From positions 1,054,001 through 1,118,000 of the forward strand of contig NZ_CP028092.1 of NCBI RefSeq assembly GCF_005491705.1: DNA of 64,000 nt, written 5' to 3'. This document shows, piece after piece, positions 46,485 through 55,037 of this stretch. How positions within the stretch are numbered: the stretch's first letter is position 1; every line of letters starts with the position of its first letter. The notes under the pieces are model-generated. The model ran no database searches and was not told where the DNA came from. It was given only the letters and a program-made list of their open reading frames with translations. The stretch comes from Pontibacter sp. SGAir0037. GTDB taxonomy: Bacteria > Bacteroidota > Bacteroidia > Cytophagales > Hymenobacteraceae. The position numbers and the translations under genes were made by a program.

Positions 46485-47264
46485 ATGAGAAGGCTTTACA
46501 CTATTTTATTTATAATGCTATGGATTGGAATGATGCCGTCGGCTGCTTTTGCCGATGGCTCATCCGGTCATGAAGCCCTTTTGAAGCAGGCAGAGACCCT
46601 GTTGGTTAATTATAAGGAAAGTGAGGCACTTTCGCTTTATGAGCAGGTGCTGAAAATGGAGCCCGACAACTACGTGGCTTTGTGCAAAGCCAGCATCTTA
46701 CATGTACGGATAGGAGACAGGTTTAGCGACGATACCCGGAAGATGGAATATTTTTCGAAGGCGAAAAGCTATGCGGAGCAAGCTTATGAATTACACCCTT
46801 TCGATGCAGAAGCTAACTTTGCCATGGCAAACTCACTGGCTTACATCGCCAAAGTAGCAGGACCTAAACAACGATTGTCCTTAACCAACCAGATTAAGTC
46901 TTTTGCTGATGCTGCTGTAGTGAGTAATCACGGGCATGCGGCTGCGTGGCATTTGCTTGGTCGATGGCATTACAAAATGGCAAATCTGAATTTTGCAGAA
47001 GAAGCGGCGGCTAAACTATTTTTTGGCGGTGTTTGTGGCGACGCCAGCAATATACGGGCAGTGGAGTCGATGAAACTTGCGATACAGTATAATCCGGCAA
47101 ACATCCAGTACTACTTCGATTTGGCTACTATATATAAGGATCTGAAAAAGAAGCAGGATTGTATCAGTACACTGGAGCAGGCGCTTACCCTTGAGTTGGA
47201 AACGAAAGAGGAGTTAGAGCTAAGCAGGCGCTGTAAATTAATGCTGCAGGAGCAACTAAAGTAG
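46485..47264 (+). CDS. Exported TPR-like protein resembling RMDN family
   Basis: The 259-residue protein has a signal peptide (MRRLYTILFIMLWIGMMPSA, cleavage near AFADG) and then TPR-like helices: LVNYKESEALSLYEQVLKMEPDN, KAKSYAEQAYELHPFDAEANF and KQDCISTLEQALTLE. The middle block HAAAWHLLGRWHYKMANLNFAEEAAAKLFFGG followed by NIRAVESMKLAIQYNPANIQYYFDLATIYKDL resembles the core of the RMDN (regulator of microtubule dynamics) family, which also has bacterial members. Function in bacteria is unknown; it probably scaffolds proteins in the periplasm. It follows parC by 73 bases and may be its own unit. Terminator at 47291. Confidence 0.78.
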   Translation: MRRLYTILFIMLWIGMMPSAAFADGSSGHEALLKQAETLLVNYKESEALSLYEQVLKMEPDNYVALCKASILHVRIGDRFSDDTRKMEYFSKAKSYAEQAYELHPFDAEANFAMANSLAYIAKVAGPKQRLSLTNQIKSFADAAVVSNHGHAAAWHLLGRWHYKMANLNFAEEAAAKLFFGGVCGDASNIRAVESMKLAIQYNPANIQYYFDLATIYKDLKKKQDCISTLEQALTLELETKEELELSRRCKLMLQEQLK

Positions 47265-47290
47265 GTTGCCTAAAGTAAAAAAAAATTGAG

Positions 47291-47325
47291 AGCCTGCTCC
47301 CCGACGGAAGCGGGCTTTTTTGTTA
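47291..47325 (+). terminator. Intrinsic terminator after the exported TPR gene
   Basis: AGCCTGCT pairs with AGCGGGCT (one G-U) and is followed by a TTTTTT run. Confidence 0.85.
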
Positions 47326-47421
47326 ATATTTCGGGCCCGCTATTTTAAAAAAGCGGTAATTATGTAAAGAATAGCTAATTTAGCGCCTGTAAGCGAGGTA
47401 TAGGCCGGAAATGAGAGACCA

Positions 47422-48498
47422 ATGATGAGGCGATTTTTCTTTTTGCTGCTCCTGACTGGTTCCGTTGCGTTTACGGGTTGCCGTATGGAGGAGAACAATC
47501 GGGAGCAACTGGTAAACCTGGAAAAAGTACAGGATAACCCACAGGTGCAACTTACAAACCTGAACCAGGCTATCGAACGGTCGAAGCGCGACGGGAGCTT
47601 ATACGTGCGGCGAGCCATTGTATACCTGAGAAGCGGAGATGCTGCCAGTGCGCTGGAAGATGTGAATGAAGGGCTGAGACTCGCTAAAAATGACCCGACA
47701 GGTTTATTTGTGAAGGCTCAGGTGCTGCGCATCATGGATAAACACCAGGAGGCCTTGCGGCTGGCAAAGCAGGCGGAGCGCAACTCTTACCAGAATCCTG
47801 CGCTGTATATTCTTTTAAGCGACCTGTACCTGCACGAAGGCGACCTGGTACACGCCGAAGAATATATAAACCGGGCAATGGAGCAGTCGGCCGATGATGA
47901 GTACGCTTTATACTATAAAGGTAGAATTGCGGTGGCCAAAGGAGACAGCACTGCAGCGCTTGCACATTACAAATCAGCTTTAAAACAGGCTCCGGTATTT
48001 CTGGAACCTAAAAGGGAACTGGCAGGGCTATACATGGGGCGAAAGGAATATGCCGATGCCCGCCCGTATCTGCTCAATACCTTGGCAGCACGTCCGGAGG
48101 ATGCTTATTTATGGTACCTGCGGGGAAGGCTTTACCAGGCAGAGCAGAAGCAGGATAGTGCCTTCTGGAGTTTTCGGCAGGCACTGGCTAAAAGCGATAC
48201 CATTGCAGATGCACATTTTCAGCTGGGGCTGGCACTACATGGCCGCGGCGAAAACGATTCTGCCATTGTGCATCTGGAAAAAATAGGCAGAACGCATGGC
48301 CGGCTTCCCAAGTATATGTCTACGCTGGGCAGCAGTTATGAGCGGACAGGCCAGTACCAGAAGTCGTTGCAACAATACAGGCGCTTACTGGCAGCAGAGC
48401 CAACGTATACGTATGTATACCAAACCATTGAACGTTTAAAGTATAAAATAGAAAGGCCTCGTACCGATAGCACTGCTGTGTACAGAGGCATAAACTAA
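47422..48498 (+). CDS. TPR repeat lipoprotein
   Basis: The 358-residue protein has a lipoprotein signal (FFFLLLLTGSVAFTGCRM). The mature part is a chain of about eight TPR units, recognisable by repeated motifs such as ALEDVNEGLRLAKNDPTGLFVKAQVL, ALRLAKQAERNSYQNPALYILLSDLYL, AEEYINRAMEQSADDEYALYYKG and ALAHYKSALKQAPVFLEPKRELAGLYM. TPR arrays bind partner proteins or peptides; as a lipoprotein it would face the periplasm or sit in the outer membrane. An alternative start one codon later (second ATG) is equally possible. The gene precedes thrS by 22 bases and could be cotranscribed with it. Confidence 0.85.
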   Translation: MMRRFFFLLLLTGSVAFTGCRMEENNREQLVNLEKVQDNPQVQLTNLNQAIERSKRDGSLYVRRAIVYLRSGDAASALEDVNEGLRLAKNDPTGLFVKAQVLRIMDKHQEALRLAKQAERNSYQNPALYILLSDLYLHEGDLVHAEEYINRAMEQSADDEYALYYKGRIAVAKGDSTAALAHYKSALKQAPVFLEPKRELAGLYMGRKEYADARPYLLNTLAARPEDAYLWYLRGRLYQAEQKQDSAFWSFRQALAKSDTIADAHFQLGLALHGRGENDSAIVHLEKIGRTHGRLPKYMSTLGSSYERTGQYQKSLQQYRRLLAAEPTYTYVYQTIERLKYKIERPRTDSTAVYRGIN

Positions 48499-48520
48499 AA
48501 TAGTCAGATAAAACTATAGC

Positions 48521-50458
48521 ATGATTAATATCACACTACCAGATGGCTCTGTTCGCCAGTATCCGAAGGGTGTAACCAGCCTGGAGATCGCGTCGAGCAT
48601 AAGTGAGGGCCTGGCCCGAAACGTGTTAGCTGCCAAAGTAAACGATACCGTATGGGACATTTCCCGTCCGATTGAGGAAGATGCGAGGGTGCAGTTGCTT
48701 ACCTGGAACGATGATTTAGGAAAGAATGCGTTCTGGCATTCTTCTGCACACTTACTGGCTGAAGCTCTGGAAGCACTCTATCCGGGCGTTAAATTCGGTA
48801 TCGGTCCTCCTGTGGAGAATGGATTTTACTACGATGTGGATTTAGGTGACCAGACGTTTTCTCAGGATGATTTTGCCAGGGTGGAGCAGAAAATGCTGGA
48901 ACTGGCACGCAACAAAAGTGAATTTACCCGAAGAGAAGTGTCTAAGGCTGAAGCCATAGATTATTTCACTAAAAAGGGAGATGAATATAAACTGGATCTG
49001 ATTAAAGATCTGGAAGACGGCACTATTACCTTCTATGAGCAGGGTAACTTTGTAGACCTTTGCCGCGGGCCCCATTTGCCTAATACAGGCTTTATAAAGG
49101 CTGCCAAACTGATGAACGTGGCCGGTGCCTACTGGCGTGGCGATGAAAGCAGAAAGCAGCTTACCCGTATTTACGGCATTACCTTCCCGAAGCAAAAAGA
49201 GCTGACAGAGTACCTGGAGCGATTGGAAGAGGCCAAGAAAAGAGATCACCGTAAACTGGGCAGAGAGCTGGAATTGTTTGCTTTTTCAGAGAAAGTAGGT
49301 CTGGGTTTACCGCTCTGGTTGCCAAAAGGCACTTTGCTGCGAGAGCGATTAGAGCAGTTCCTGCGTAAGGCGCAAACAAAAGCAGGCTATCAGCCGGTGG
49401 TTACGCCTCACATTGGCAGCAAAGAGCTATATGTTACCTCCGGCCACTATGCCAAGTATGGCGCAGATTCGTTCCAGCCGATCAAAACGCCAAACGAAGG
49501 GGAGGAGTTCTTCCTGAAGCCGATGAACTGTCCGCACCACTGCGAGATTTATAAAACACGCCCGCGCTCCTATAAAGAGCTGCCGGTGCGACTGGCTGAG
49601 TTTGGCACCGTATACCGTTACGAGCAAAGCGGCGAGTTGCATGGTTTAACACGTGTTCGTGGCTTTACCCAGGACGATGCACACATCTTCTGTCGGCCGG
49701 ACCAGGTAAAGGAAGAGTTTACGAAAGTAATTGACCTGGTGCTGTATGTGTTCAAGGCACTGGGCTTCGAAGATTATACTGCGCAGATTTCGTTGCGGGA
49801 CCCGGAGAAGAAGGAAAAGTACATTGGTGGCGATGAAGCCTGGGATAAAGCAGAGCAAGCCATTATCGAAGCTGCCACCGAGAAAGGACTTCGTACTGTA
49901 ACAGAATTGGGTGAGGCTGCGTTTTACGGACCTAAGCTCGACTTTATGGTGAAGGATGCGCTGGGCCGCAGATGGCAGCTGGGAACTATTCAGGTTGATT
50001 ATCAGTTACCTGAACGCTTCCAGCTGGAATACACAACGGCAGATAACAGCAAAGCCCGCCCTGTTATGATCCACCGGGCCCCGTTTGGCTCCCTGGAGCG
50101 GTTCGTGGCGGTACTGATAGAGCACTGTGGCGGTAACTTCCCACTGTGGCTGAGTCCGGAGCAGTTTGCTATTCTGCCGATTTCTGAAAAGTACCAGGAG
50201 TTTGCACAGCAGGTTCAGGCCAGGCTGGAGGAAGAAGACATCCGTGGCTTTGTAGACAACCGCGATGAGAAGATCGGGCGTAAAATCCGTGATGCAGAGG
50301 TGCGTAAAGTGCCTTACATGCTCATTGTAGGTGAGAAGGAGCAGGAAAACAACGCGGTTTCTGTGCGAAGGCACGGGGAAGGCGACCTGGGCTCTATGCC
50401 AGTTGAAGAGTTTATCGGCATGTTTAAGGGCAAAATTGCCGAGATGATCAACAATTAA
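48521..50458 (+). CDS. thrS: Threonine-tRNA ligase
   Basis: The 645-residue class II synthetase is complete. An N-terminal TGS domain ([21 protein letters not shown]) precedes the editing domain with [12 protein letters not shown] and the CRGPHLP block. The catalytic core shows the zinc ligand Cys in [15 protein letters not shown], motif 2 in [36 protein letters not shown] and motif 3 in [24 protein letters not shown]-terminal anticodon domain ends the protein. It heads the conserved thrS-infC-rpmI-rplT order. Confidence 0.97.
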   Translation: MINITLPDGSVRQYPKGVTSLEIASSISEGLARNVLAAKVNDTVWDISRPIEEDARVQLLTWNDDLGKNAFWHSSAHLLAEALEALYPGVKFGIGPPVENGFYYDVDLGDQTFSQDDFARVEQKMLELARNKSEFTRREVSKAEAIDYFTKKGDEYKLDLIKDLEDGTITFYEQGNFVDLCRGPHLPNTGFIKAAKLMNVAGAYWRGDESRKQLTRIYGITFPKQKELTEYLERLEEAKKRDHRKLGRELELFAFSEKVGLGLPLWLPKGTLLRERLEQFLRKAQTKAGYQPVVTPHIGSKELYVTSGHYAKYGADSFQPIKTPNEGEEFFLKPMNCPHHCEIYKTRPRSYKELPVRLAEFGTVYRYEQSGELHGLTRVRGFTQDDAHIFCRPDQVKEEFTKVIDLVLYVFKALGFEDYTAQISLRDPEKKEKYIGGDEAWDKAEQAIIEAATEKGLRTVTELGEAAFYGPKLDFMVKDALGRRWQLGTIQVDYQLPERFQLEYTTADNSKARPVMIHRAPFGSLERFVAVLIEHCGGNFPLWLSPEQFAILPISEKYQEFAQQVQARLEEEDIRGFVDNRDEKIGRKIRDAEVRKVPYMLIVGEKEQENNAVSVRRHGEGDLGSMPVEEFIGMFKGKIAEMINN

Positions 50459-50522
50459 GATAAATATTTTTTTCTTGATAGATTATTTGCGATATTCGCA
50501 GCCTGAATGTAAAAATTAATTT

Positions 50523-50539
50523 AAGGAGGTAAAACTATA
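50523..50539 (+). promoter_or_regulatory. Perfect Shine-Dalgarno and AUA start codon of infC
   Basis: AAGGAGGT (50523-50530) is complementary to the 16S anti-SD core, and ATA (50537-50539) follows with seven bases between AGGAGG and the codon. The infC frame is closed by TAA at 50522-50524, and no ATG, GTG or TTG occurs before 50579. This places initiation at AUA, in keeping with the use of non-canonical start codons for IF3 autoregulation. Confidence 0.75.
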
Positions 50540-51103
50540 GCTGCACCTAGTAACAAGCGCTTCACCCCACGCGGAAAGGTGGAAGAGCCGTACAGAGTAA
50601 ATGATAAAATAACTGCCAGAGAAGTAAGGGTAGTTGGCGAAAACGTAGAACAGGGCGTTTATCCGCTGAGAGTTGCTCAGCAAATGGCAAACGAGCAAAA
50701 CCTGGACCTAGTAGAGATTTCACCTACTGCGAATCCTCCTGTATGCCGTATTATCGACTACTCGAAATTCAAGTACGAGCAGAAGAAAAAGACGCGGGAG
50801 ATGAAGGCGAAAGCTCAGAAGGTGGTGATCAAGGAGATCCGTTTCGGCCCTAATACCGATGACCACGACTTTGAGTTTAAACTGAAGCATGCGAAATCTT
50901 TCCTGGAAAGCGGGTTTAAGATTAAATCGTATGTACATTTCGTGGGCAGAACCATCGTGTTTAAGGAAAGAGGAGAAATCCTGTTGCTTAAATTCGCTCA
51001 GGCCCTGGAAGATGTCGCTAAAGTAGAGCAGCTGCCTAAACTGGAAGGAAAGAGAATGTTTCTTATTCTTTCTCCTAAGGTAACAACTCCAGCTAAAAAG
51101 TAA
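50537..51103 (+). CDS. infC: Translation initiation factor IF-3 with AUA start
   Basis: IF-3 binds the 30S subunit and checks initiator tRNA and start-codon pairing. Read from ATA, the product is 188 residues. The N-terminal domain has [21 protein letters not shown] and [29 protein letters not shown]. The linker is Lys-rich, and the C-terminal domain has [29 protein letters not shown]. Starting at the GTG at 50579 would remove the 14 residues before the conserved domain and lie 42 bases from the ribosome-binding site, so AUA is preferred. E. coli infC uses AUU for the same self-discrimination. It lies 78 bases after thrS and 23 before rpmI. Confidence 0.93.
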   Translation: MAAPSNKRFTPRGKVEEPYRVNDKITAREVRVVGENVEQGVYPLRVAQQMANEQNLDLVEISPTANPPVCRIIDYSKFKYEQKKKTREMKAKAQKVVIKEIRFGPNTDDHDFEFKLKHAKSFLESGFKIKSYVHFVGRTIVFKERGEILLLKFAQALEDVAKVEQLPKLEGKRMFLILSPKVTTPAKK

Positions 51104-51126
51104 TTTGTTTTATTAATTATATACAC

Positions 51127-51321
51127 ATGCCAAAAGTTAAAACTAAATCTGGAGCAAAGAAGCGTTTTTCTTTGACTGGTACTGGCAAAATTAAGCGTAA
51201 ACACGCTTTCAAAAGCCACATCCTGACCAAGAAAACGACAAAGCAGAAGCGTAATTTGACTCACACTGGCCTTGTTAGCTCAGCTGATATGGACAGAGTG
51301 AAACTGATGCTTCAAATCTAA
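51127..51321 (+). CDS. rpmI: 50S ribosomal protein L35
   Basis: The 64-residue basic protein has the L35 signature [20 protein letters not shown] followed by [22 protein letters not shown]. Its length and position between infC and rplT are standard. It is part of the large ribosomal subunit, near the exit region. Confidence 0.97.
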   Translation: MPKVKTKSGAKKRFSLTGTGKIKRKHAFKSHILTKKTTKQKRNLTHTGLVSSADMDRVKLMLQI

Positions 51322-51416
51322 TTCCGGAGAATTAGAAAGGTTAATCAATTAGTACGAACCAAGTGTCTGGTTTAAGGAAGATCGGAAAGATCACCAGCCG
51401 CTAAAACTTTAAAAAA

Positions 51417-51761
51417 ATGCCTAGATCGGTAAATGTCGTTGCAGCACGACACAGAAGAAAAAAAATGATGAAAATGGCCAAAGGTTACTTTGGCCGTCGC
51501 AAGAACGTATGGACCGTTGCGAAAAACGCAGTTGAAAAAGGTTTAACGTATGCTTACCGCGACAGAAAAGCTAAGAAAAGAGATTTCCGCGCACTTTGGA
51601 TTCAGCGTATCAATGCAGGTGCTCGTGAGCATGGCATGTCTTATTCTCAGCTAATGGGTGCCCTTAAAAAGGCTAACATCGACCTGAACCGCAAAGTGCT
51701 TGCTGACCTGGCGATGAATCACCCGGAAGCTTTCACAAGCATCATCAATAAAGTAAAGTAA
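51417..51761 (+). CDS. rplT: 50S ribosomal protein L20
   Basis: The 114-residue protein starts [28 protein letters not shown], the long basic N-terminal helix that is buried in 23S rRNA, and continues [33 protein letters not shown]20 is needed early in 50S assembly and represses its own operon in several bacteria. The 95-base gap to rpmI is larger than usual and could hold a regulatory structure; a clear L20-type mimic was not identified. A strong terminator follows. Confidence 0.97.
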   Translation: MPRSVNVVAARHRRKKMMKMAKGYFGRRKNVWTVAKNAVEKGLTYAYRDRKAKKRDFRALWIQRINAGAREHGMSYSQLMGALKKANIDLNRKVLADLAMNHPEAFTSIINKVK

Positions 51762-51782
51762 TTTACTAGATAATATCTCCGG

Positions 51783-51812
51783 AAAGGCTTAGCTACTGCT
51801 AAGCCTTTTTTG
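51783..51812 (+). terminator. Intrinsic terminator of the thrS-infC-rpmI-rplT operon
   Basis: AAAGGCTTAGC and GCTAAGCCTTT form an 11-bp stem around a four-base loop, followed by TTTTTGTTTT. Confidence 0.92.
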
Positions 51813-51896
51813 TTTTATAGTTGCCACGGCTTCCTAAAACCAAATTCACTTTTTAAAGTATACCTGCCTCAGCTGGATGGCTATAAAATTTATCAG

Positions 51897-51904
51897 TATA
51901 TTTG
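51897..51904 (+). promoter_or_regulatory. Probable promoter -7 element for the HMG-CoA lyase gene
   Basis: TATATTTG matches TAnnTTTG, 40 bases upstream of the ATG. No exact -33 TTTG. Confidence 0.45.
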
Positions 51905-51944
51905 GTAACAAGGCCATGGTATAGCACAGATCTGAACATTCTTT

Positions 51945-52790
51945 ATGAAAATAATCGAGTGCCCGCGCGATGCGATGCAGGGGCTGAAGCAGTTCATTCC
52001 TACACAAACCAAAATCGCTTATTTAAACCAGCTCTTACAAGTTGGCTTCGATACCATTGACTGCGGTAGTTTTGTTTCTGCTAAGGCTATACCACAAATG
52101 CAGGACACGGCAGAGGTGCTGGCCGGCCTGGATATGATAAGCACCTCCTCAAAACTTTTAGCCATTGTTGCCAATGTAAGGGGGGCAGAGGAAGCCGTAA
52201 GCCATGAGCAAATTACGTACCTGGGTTTCCCGTTATCTGTTTCCGAAACCTTTCAGCAAAGGAATACCAACAAAAGCATTGCCGAAGCGATAAAGGAACT
52301 GGACCGCATACAGGAGCTATGCCAGCAGCATTCAAAAATACTGGTTACCTACATTTCGATGGGGTTTGGCAACTCATACAACGATCCCTGGAATGCGGAA
52401 ACAGTGGTAAAGTTTGCGGAGACATTGCACCAGTCAGGCGTAAAAATCATTTCCTTATCTGACACAATAGGTGTATCGAATCCCGAAACTATCACATACC
52501 TCTTTAAGCACCTGATTCCAGCCTTTCCCGACATAGAGTTCGGAGCACATTTACATACAACTCCCGGTTCCTGGCTGGAAAAAGCTGAGGCAGCTTACGA
52601 GGCAGGTTGTCAGCGTTTTGATGGGGCAATACGCGGATTTGGAGGTTGCCCGATGGCAAATGATGAGCTGATCGGAAACATGGCTACAGAAAATTTGATA
52701 AATTACTTCCGTAATATCGGTTTAAATTTAAATATTGATCAGGAAGCGTTTGATAAAGCCATGGCTCAGGCAGGCGCTGTATTTTCATAA
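51945..52790 (+). CDS. Hydroxymethylglutaryl-CoA lyase
   Basis: The 281-residue DRE-TIM (HMGL-like) enzyme cleaves HMG-CoA to acetyl-CoA and acetoacetate in leucine breakdown. It shows the opening CPRDAMQGLKQFIPTQTKI (the Arg-Asp pair that binds metal and substrate), the DCGSFVSAKAIPQM block, DTIGVSNPETI, the metal-binding GAHLHTT and the catalytic Cys loop in FGGCPMANDELIGN. These agree with HMG-CoA lyase better than with isopropylmalate or citramalate synthases, which are longer. The CCG-domain protein gene begins two bases after its stop, so they form an operon. Confidence 0.88.
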   Translation: MKIIECPRDAMQGLKQFIPTQTKIAYLNQLLQVGFDTIDCGSFVSAKAIPQMQDTAEVLAGLDMISTSSKLLAIVANVRGAEEAVSHEQITYLGFPLSVSETFQQRNTNKSIAEAIKELDRIQELCQQHSKILVTYISMGFGNSYNDPWNAETVVKFAETLHQSGVKIISLSDTIGVSNPETITYLFKHLIPAFPDIEFGAHLHTTPGSWLEKAEAAYEAGCQRFDGAIRGFGGCPMANDELIGNMATENLINYFRNIGLNLNIDQEAFDKAMAQAGAVFS

Positions 52791-52792
52791 CT

Positions 52793-53533
52793 ATGGCAAA
52801 AAGAATTGTTGTTGATATATTTATTCCCTGCTTCGTAGACCAGTGCTTTCCGGATACGGCCATGAACATGGTAAAGGTGCTGGAAAGGCTAGGCTGTGAG
52901 GTGAACTATAATCCTAACCAGACCTGTTGCGGACAGCCTGCCTTTAATGCGGGCTTCTTTGATGAGGCAAGAGAAGTAGCCAATAAATTTCTGGATGATT
53001 TTTCAAATGATAGCTCCCACTACATTGTAGCTCCTTCGGCATCTTGCGTAGGTATGGTACGGAATGCTTACCAGGATATTTTTGTAAAATCGTCGAACCT
53101 GGTGAAGTACCGCACTATGCAAAAGAAGGTATATGAGCTGACAGAATTCCTGACCGACGTTATCGGCATTGTGAGCGTTCCTGGTGCAGCTTTATTTGGG
53201 AAGGCTACTTACCACGATTCCTGTAGTGCCTTAAGAGAGTGTGGCATAAAAGCCGGTCCAAGAGCATTGCTGCAGGGAGTAGAAGGGCTGGAACTAATGG
53301 AAATGGAAGATAACGAAACCTGCTGCGGCTTTGGCGGTACGTTTGCGGTAAAGTTTGAAGCCATTTCTTCAGCTATGGCCGAACAGAAAGTAGAGAATGC
53401 TTTAGCAACCGGGGCCGACTATATTGTTTCTACTGACTCTAGTTGTTTAATGCACATCGACGCATATATTAAGAAGCAGAATAAGCCTATCAGGACTATG
53501 CATATTGTCGATGTATTGGCTAGCGGCTGGTAA
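52793..53533 (+). CDS. LutA/YkgE-like (Fe-S)-binding CCG-domain protein
   Basis: The 246-residue protein has two CCG domains. The first is DIFIPCFVDQCFPDTAMNMV followed by NQTCCGQPAFNAGF, and the second is YHDSCSALRECGIKAGPR followed by NETCCGFGGTFAVKF. These cysteine sets bind an iron-sulfur cluster as in heterodisulfide reductase B. The layout is that of LutA, one of three subunits of lactate oxidase LutABC. LutB and LutC are not adjacent. Two bases separate it from the HMG-CoA lyase gene, so here it may serve a different dehydrogenase or an electron-transfer step in leucine catabolism, which is inference. Confidence 0.9.
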   Translation: MAKRIVVDIFIPCFVDQCFPDTAMNMVKVLERLGCEVNYNPNQTCCGQPAFNAGFFDEAREVANKFLDDFSNDSSHYIVAPSASCVGMVRNAYQDIFVKSSNLVKYRTMQKKVYELTEFLTDVIGIVSVPGAALFGKATYHDSCSALRECGIKAGPRALLQGVEGLELMEMEDNETCCGFGGTFAVKFEAISSAMAEQKVENALATGADYIVSTDSSCLMHIDAYIKKQNKPIRTMHIVDVLASGW

Positions 53534-53546
53534 AGCTGTTTTGTGG

Positions 53547-53588
53547 TAAATGAAATGGCATTCCTTACCAGGAATGCCATTTCATTTA
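53547..53588 (+). terminator. Long perfect hairpin after the CCG-protein gene
   Basis: An 18-bp perfect stem (53547-53564 with 53571-53588; core GGCATTCC) closes a six-base loop. The arms are A-rich on the left and T-rich on the right, fitting a terminator on either strand. Confidence 0.85.
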
Positions 53589-54022
53589 CATAATAGAGGC
53601 TTTGGCTATAAGACAGTAAACAGTATAAGCAGGTAGTGGTTGGAATAATGTATAATTGTACTTCTTTTTTTGAAAAAAACGTACCTGTCTTCATACATAT
53701 TATCAGATCCACAATTTGTATTAATCTTTCCTAAACGTTGCCAGCAACTTTGTTTTAAAGAGAAATGTAGCTATATAAGCTTATAAATCAATGTAATGCC
53801 TTGCAAGAACGCCTTAAGCATATAATTTCTTTTGTTCTGGCTTTCAAAACACGTGTAAAGCTTAAAAAGGGCAAAAGCGGCAAAATAGATATCCGGCAGT
53901 AACTACACGGTATTTTCTTCTATAAATACAATTACTTTTATCGCAAGTTTCAGTATACAACAGCGAGGGCATTGTTGGACTTTTGTGAGATAGAAAGGAG
54001 CCTCTGATAACGCTGCAAAACT
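53589..54022. other. 434-base region without a gene
   Basis: A+T-rich and unstructured. An antisense frame that reaches in from the CCG gene carries no motif. GAAAGGAG (53994-54001) lies 20 bases or so before the next ATG and is too distant to be a typical ribosome-binding site. Confidence 0.45.
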
Positions 54023-54865
54023 ATGAATAAAAATATACTTCTTTTACTAAGCTTCCTGCTTTTCATACCTGTTGCTTACGCGCAGGATGACCCGCAAATT
54101 ATAGAATCAACTAATACTGATCAGAATATAACCGGTGATAAACCACAGAAATTCGGAATAGCTTTTCAACTTAACAGCTTGAACTACGACGATATTAAAG
54201 TAGGTTGGTTTAATTCACATAATGGGTCTCTCGATGATCATACGTTAGAGCAAAATTCTCTTTCAGCCGGAGTGATAGGCTATTATAATGTATCTGATGA
54301 AACGTCGCTCCGCTTAAGATTGGGAGCCACCCGGATATCGCTGAAGGAGTATTATGATTTTACGGATGACCAAGGCATAAACAGCGATTTTGCTGCTACA
54401 GGTATTCAGACACGCGTTTGCATTGCTCCCGGAGTAGCCTGGAAGTTTACACAGAATAAGCTGCAGTTTTATGCTGGCTTTGAGTTTCCTGTAACCCTTC
54501 ATGGAGAATTTGCTTTAACAGAGAGCAGAATTCAGTATGAAACCGGCCAAAGTGCTATGGTGGCGCATACTATATTACGCACTGTATTGCCATCTGGCTT
54601 TTCGGCCGGCGTCGGGGCATTAGGAGGATTTAACTATTTTTTGAATAAAACTTTTTCGGTTGGTGCTGAGTTTTCTTCCGCTTTACTTTATGCAAAACTT
54701 TCAGGAGAGACAACGGCTACTCTATCTACCATCAAACCTGAAAATACAAGTCCGGTAATCATCAATACACAAGATGGAAACAAGGGTGTTACTTTTAACG
54801 ACAGCCGGTTTTCAATTGGAATTGCTTTCTGGTTTAGCAGCAACAAACCCGTGGAGCAGGAGTAG
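54023..54865 (+). CDS. Exported beta-barrel-like hypothetical protein, 280 residues
   Basis: The product has a clean signal peptide (MNKNILLLLSFLLFIPVAYA before QDDP). The mature chain alternates strand-like segments with polar turns (FGIAFQLNSLNYDDIKVGWF, LRLRLGATRISLKEYYDF, LQFYAGFEFPVTLHGEF, FSAGVGALGGFNYF, RFSIGIAFWFSS at the end), as in outer-membrane barrels of 8-12 strands. No family name is secure. It stands alone, 172 bases before the GT39-type gene. Confidence 0.72.
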   Translation: MNKNILLLLSFLLFIPVAYAQDDPQIIESTNTDQNITGDKPQKFGIAFQLNSLNYDDIKVGWFNSHNGSLDDHTLEQNSLSAGVIGYYNVSDETSLRLRLGATRISLKEYYDFTDDQGINSDFAATGIQTRVCIAPGVAWKFTQNKLQFYAGFEFPVTLHGEFALTESRIQYETGQSAMVAHTILRTVLPSGFSAGVGALGGFNYFLNKTFSVGAEFSSALLYAKLSGETTATLSTIKPENTSPVIINTQDGNKGVTFNDSRFSIGIAFWFSSNKPVEQE

Positions 54866-55037
54866 GGACTCTTATTAGGTGCAATGCAGCTGGGCTTTTA
54901 GCAGGCAGAATGTTCTTAAGTCAATTACTTTTATACGTGTTAAAACTATATAGTCCTTGTATATAAAATCTGATTGATTGCGCCCGGTTGTGGCAAATGT
55001 TAGATAATGTTCAATTATCTTTACATGTTGTGCAAAC

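Noticed and set aside
51322-51416. L20-type mRNA leader between rpmI and rplT
   Set aside because: No convincing mimic of the 23S L20 site was found by eye; covariance analysis would be needed.
53419-53712. 97-codon minus-strand frame at the end of the CCG-protein gene
   Set aside because: It runs across a terminator hairpin and into the CCG gene, with no recognisable motif.
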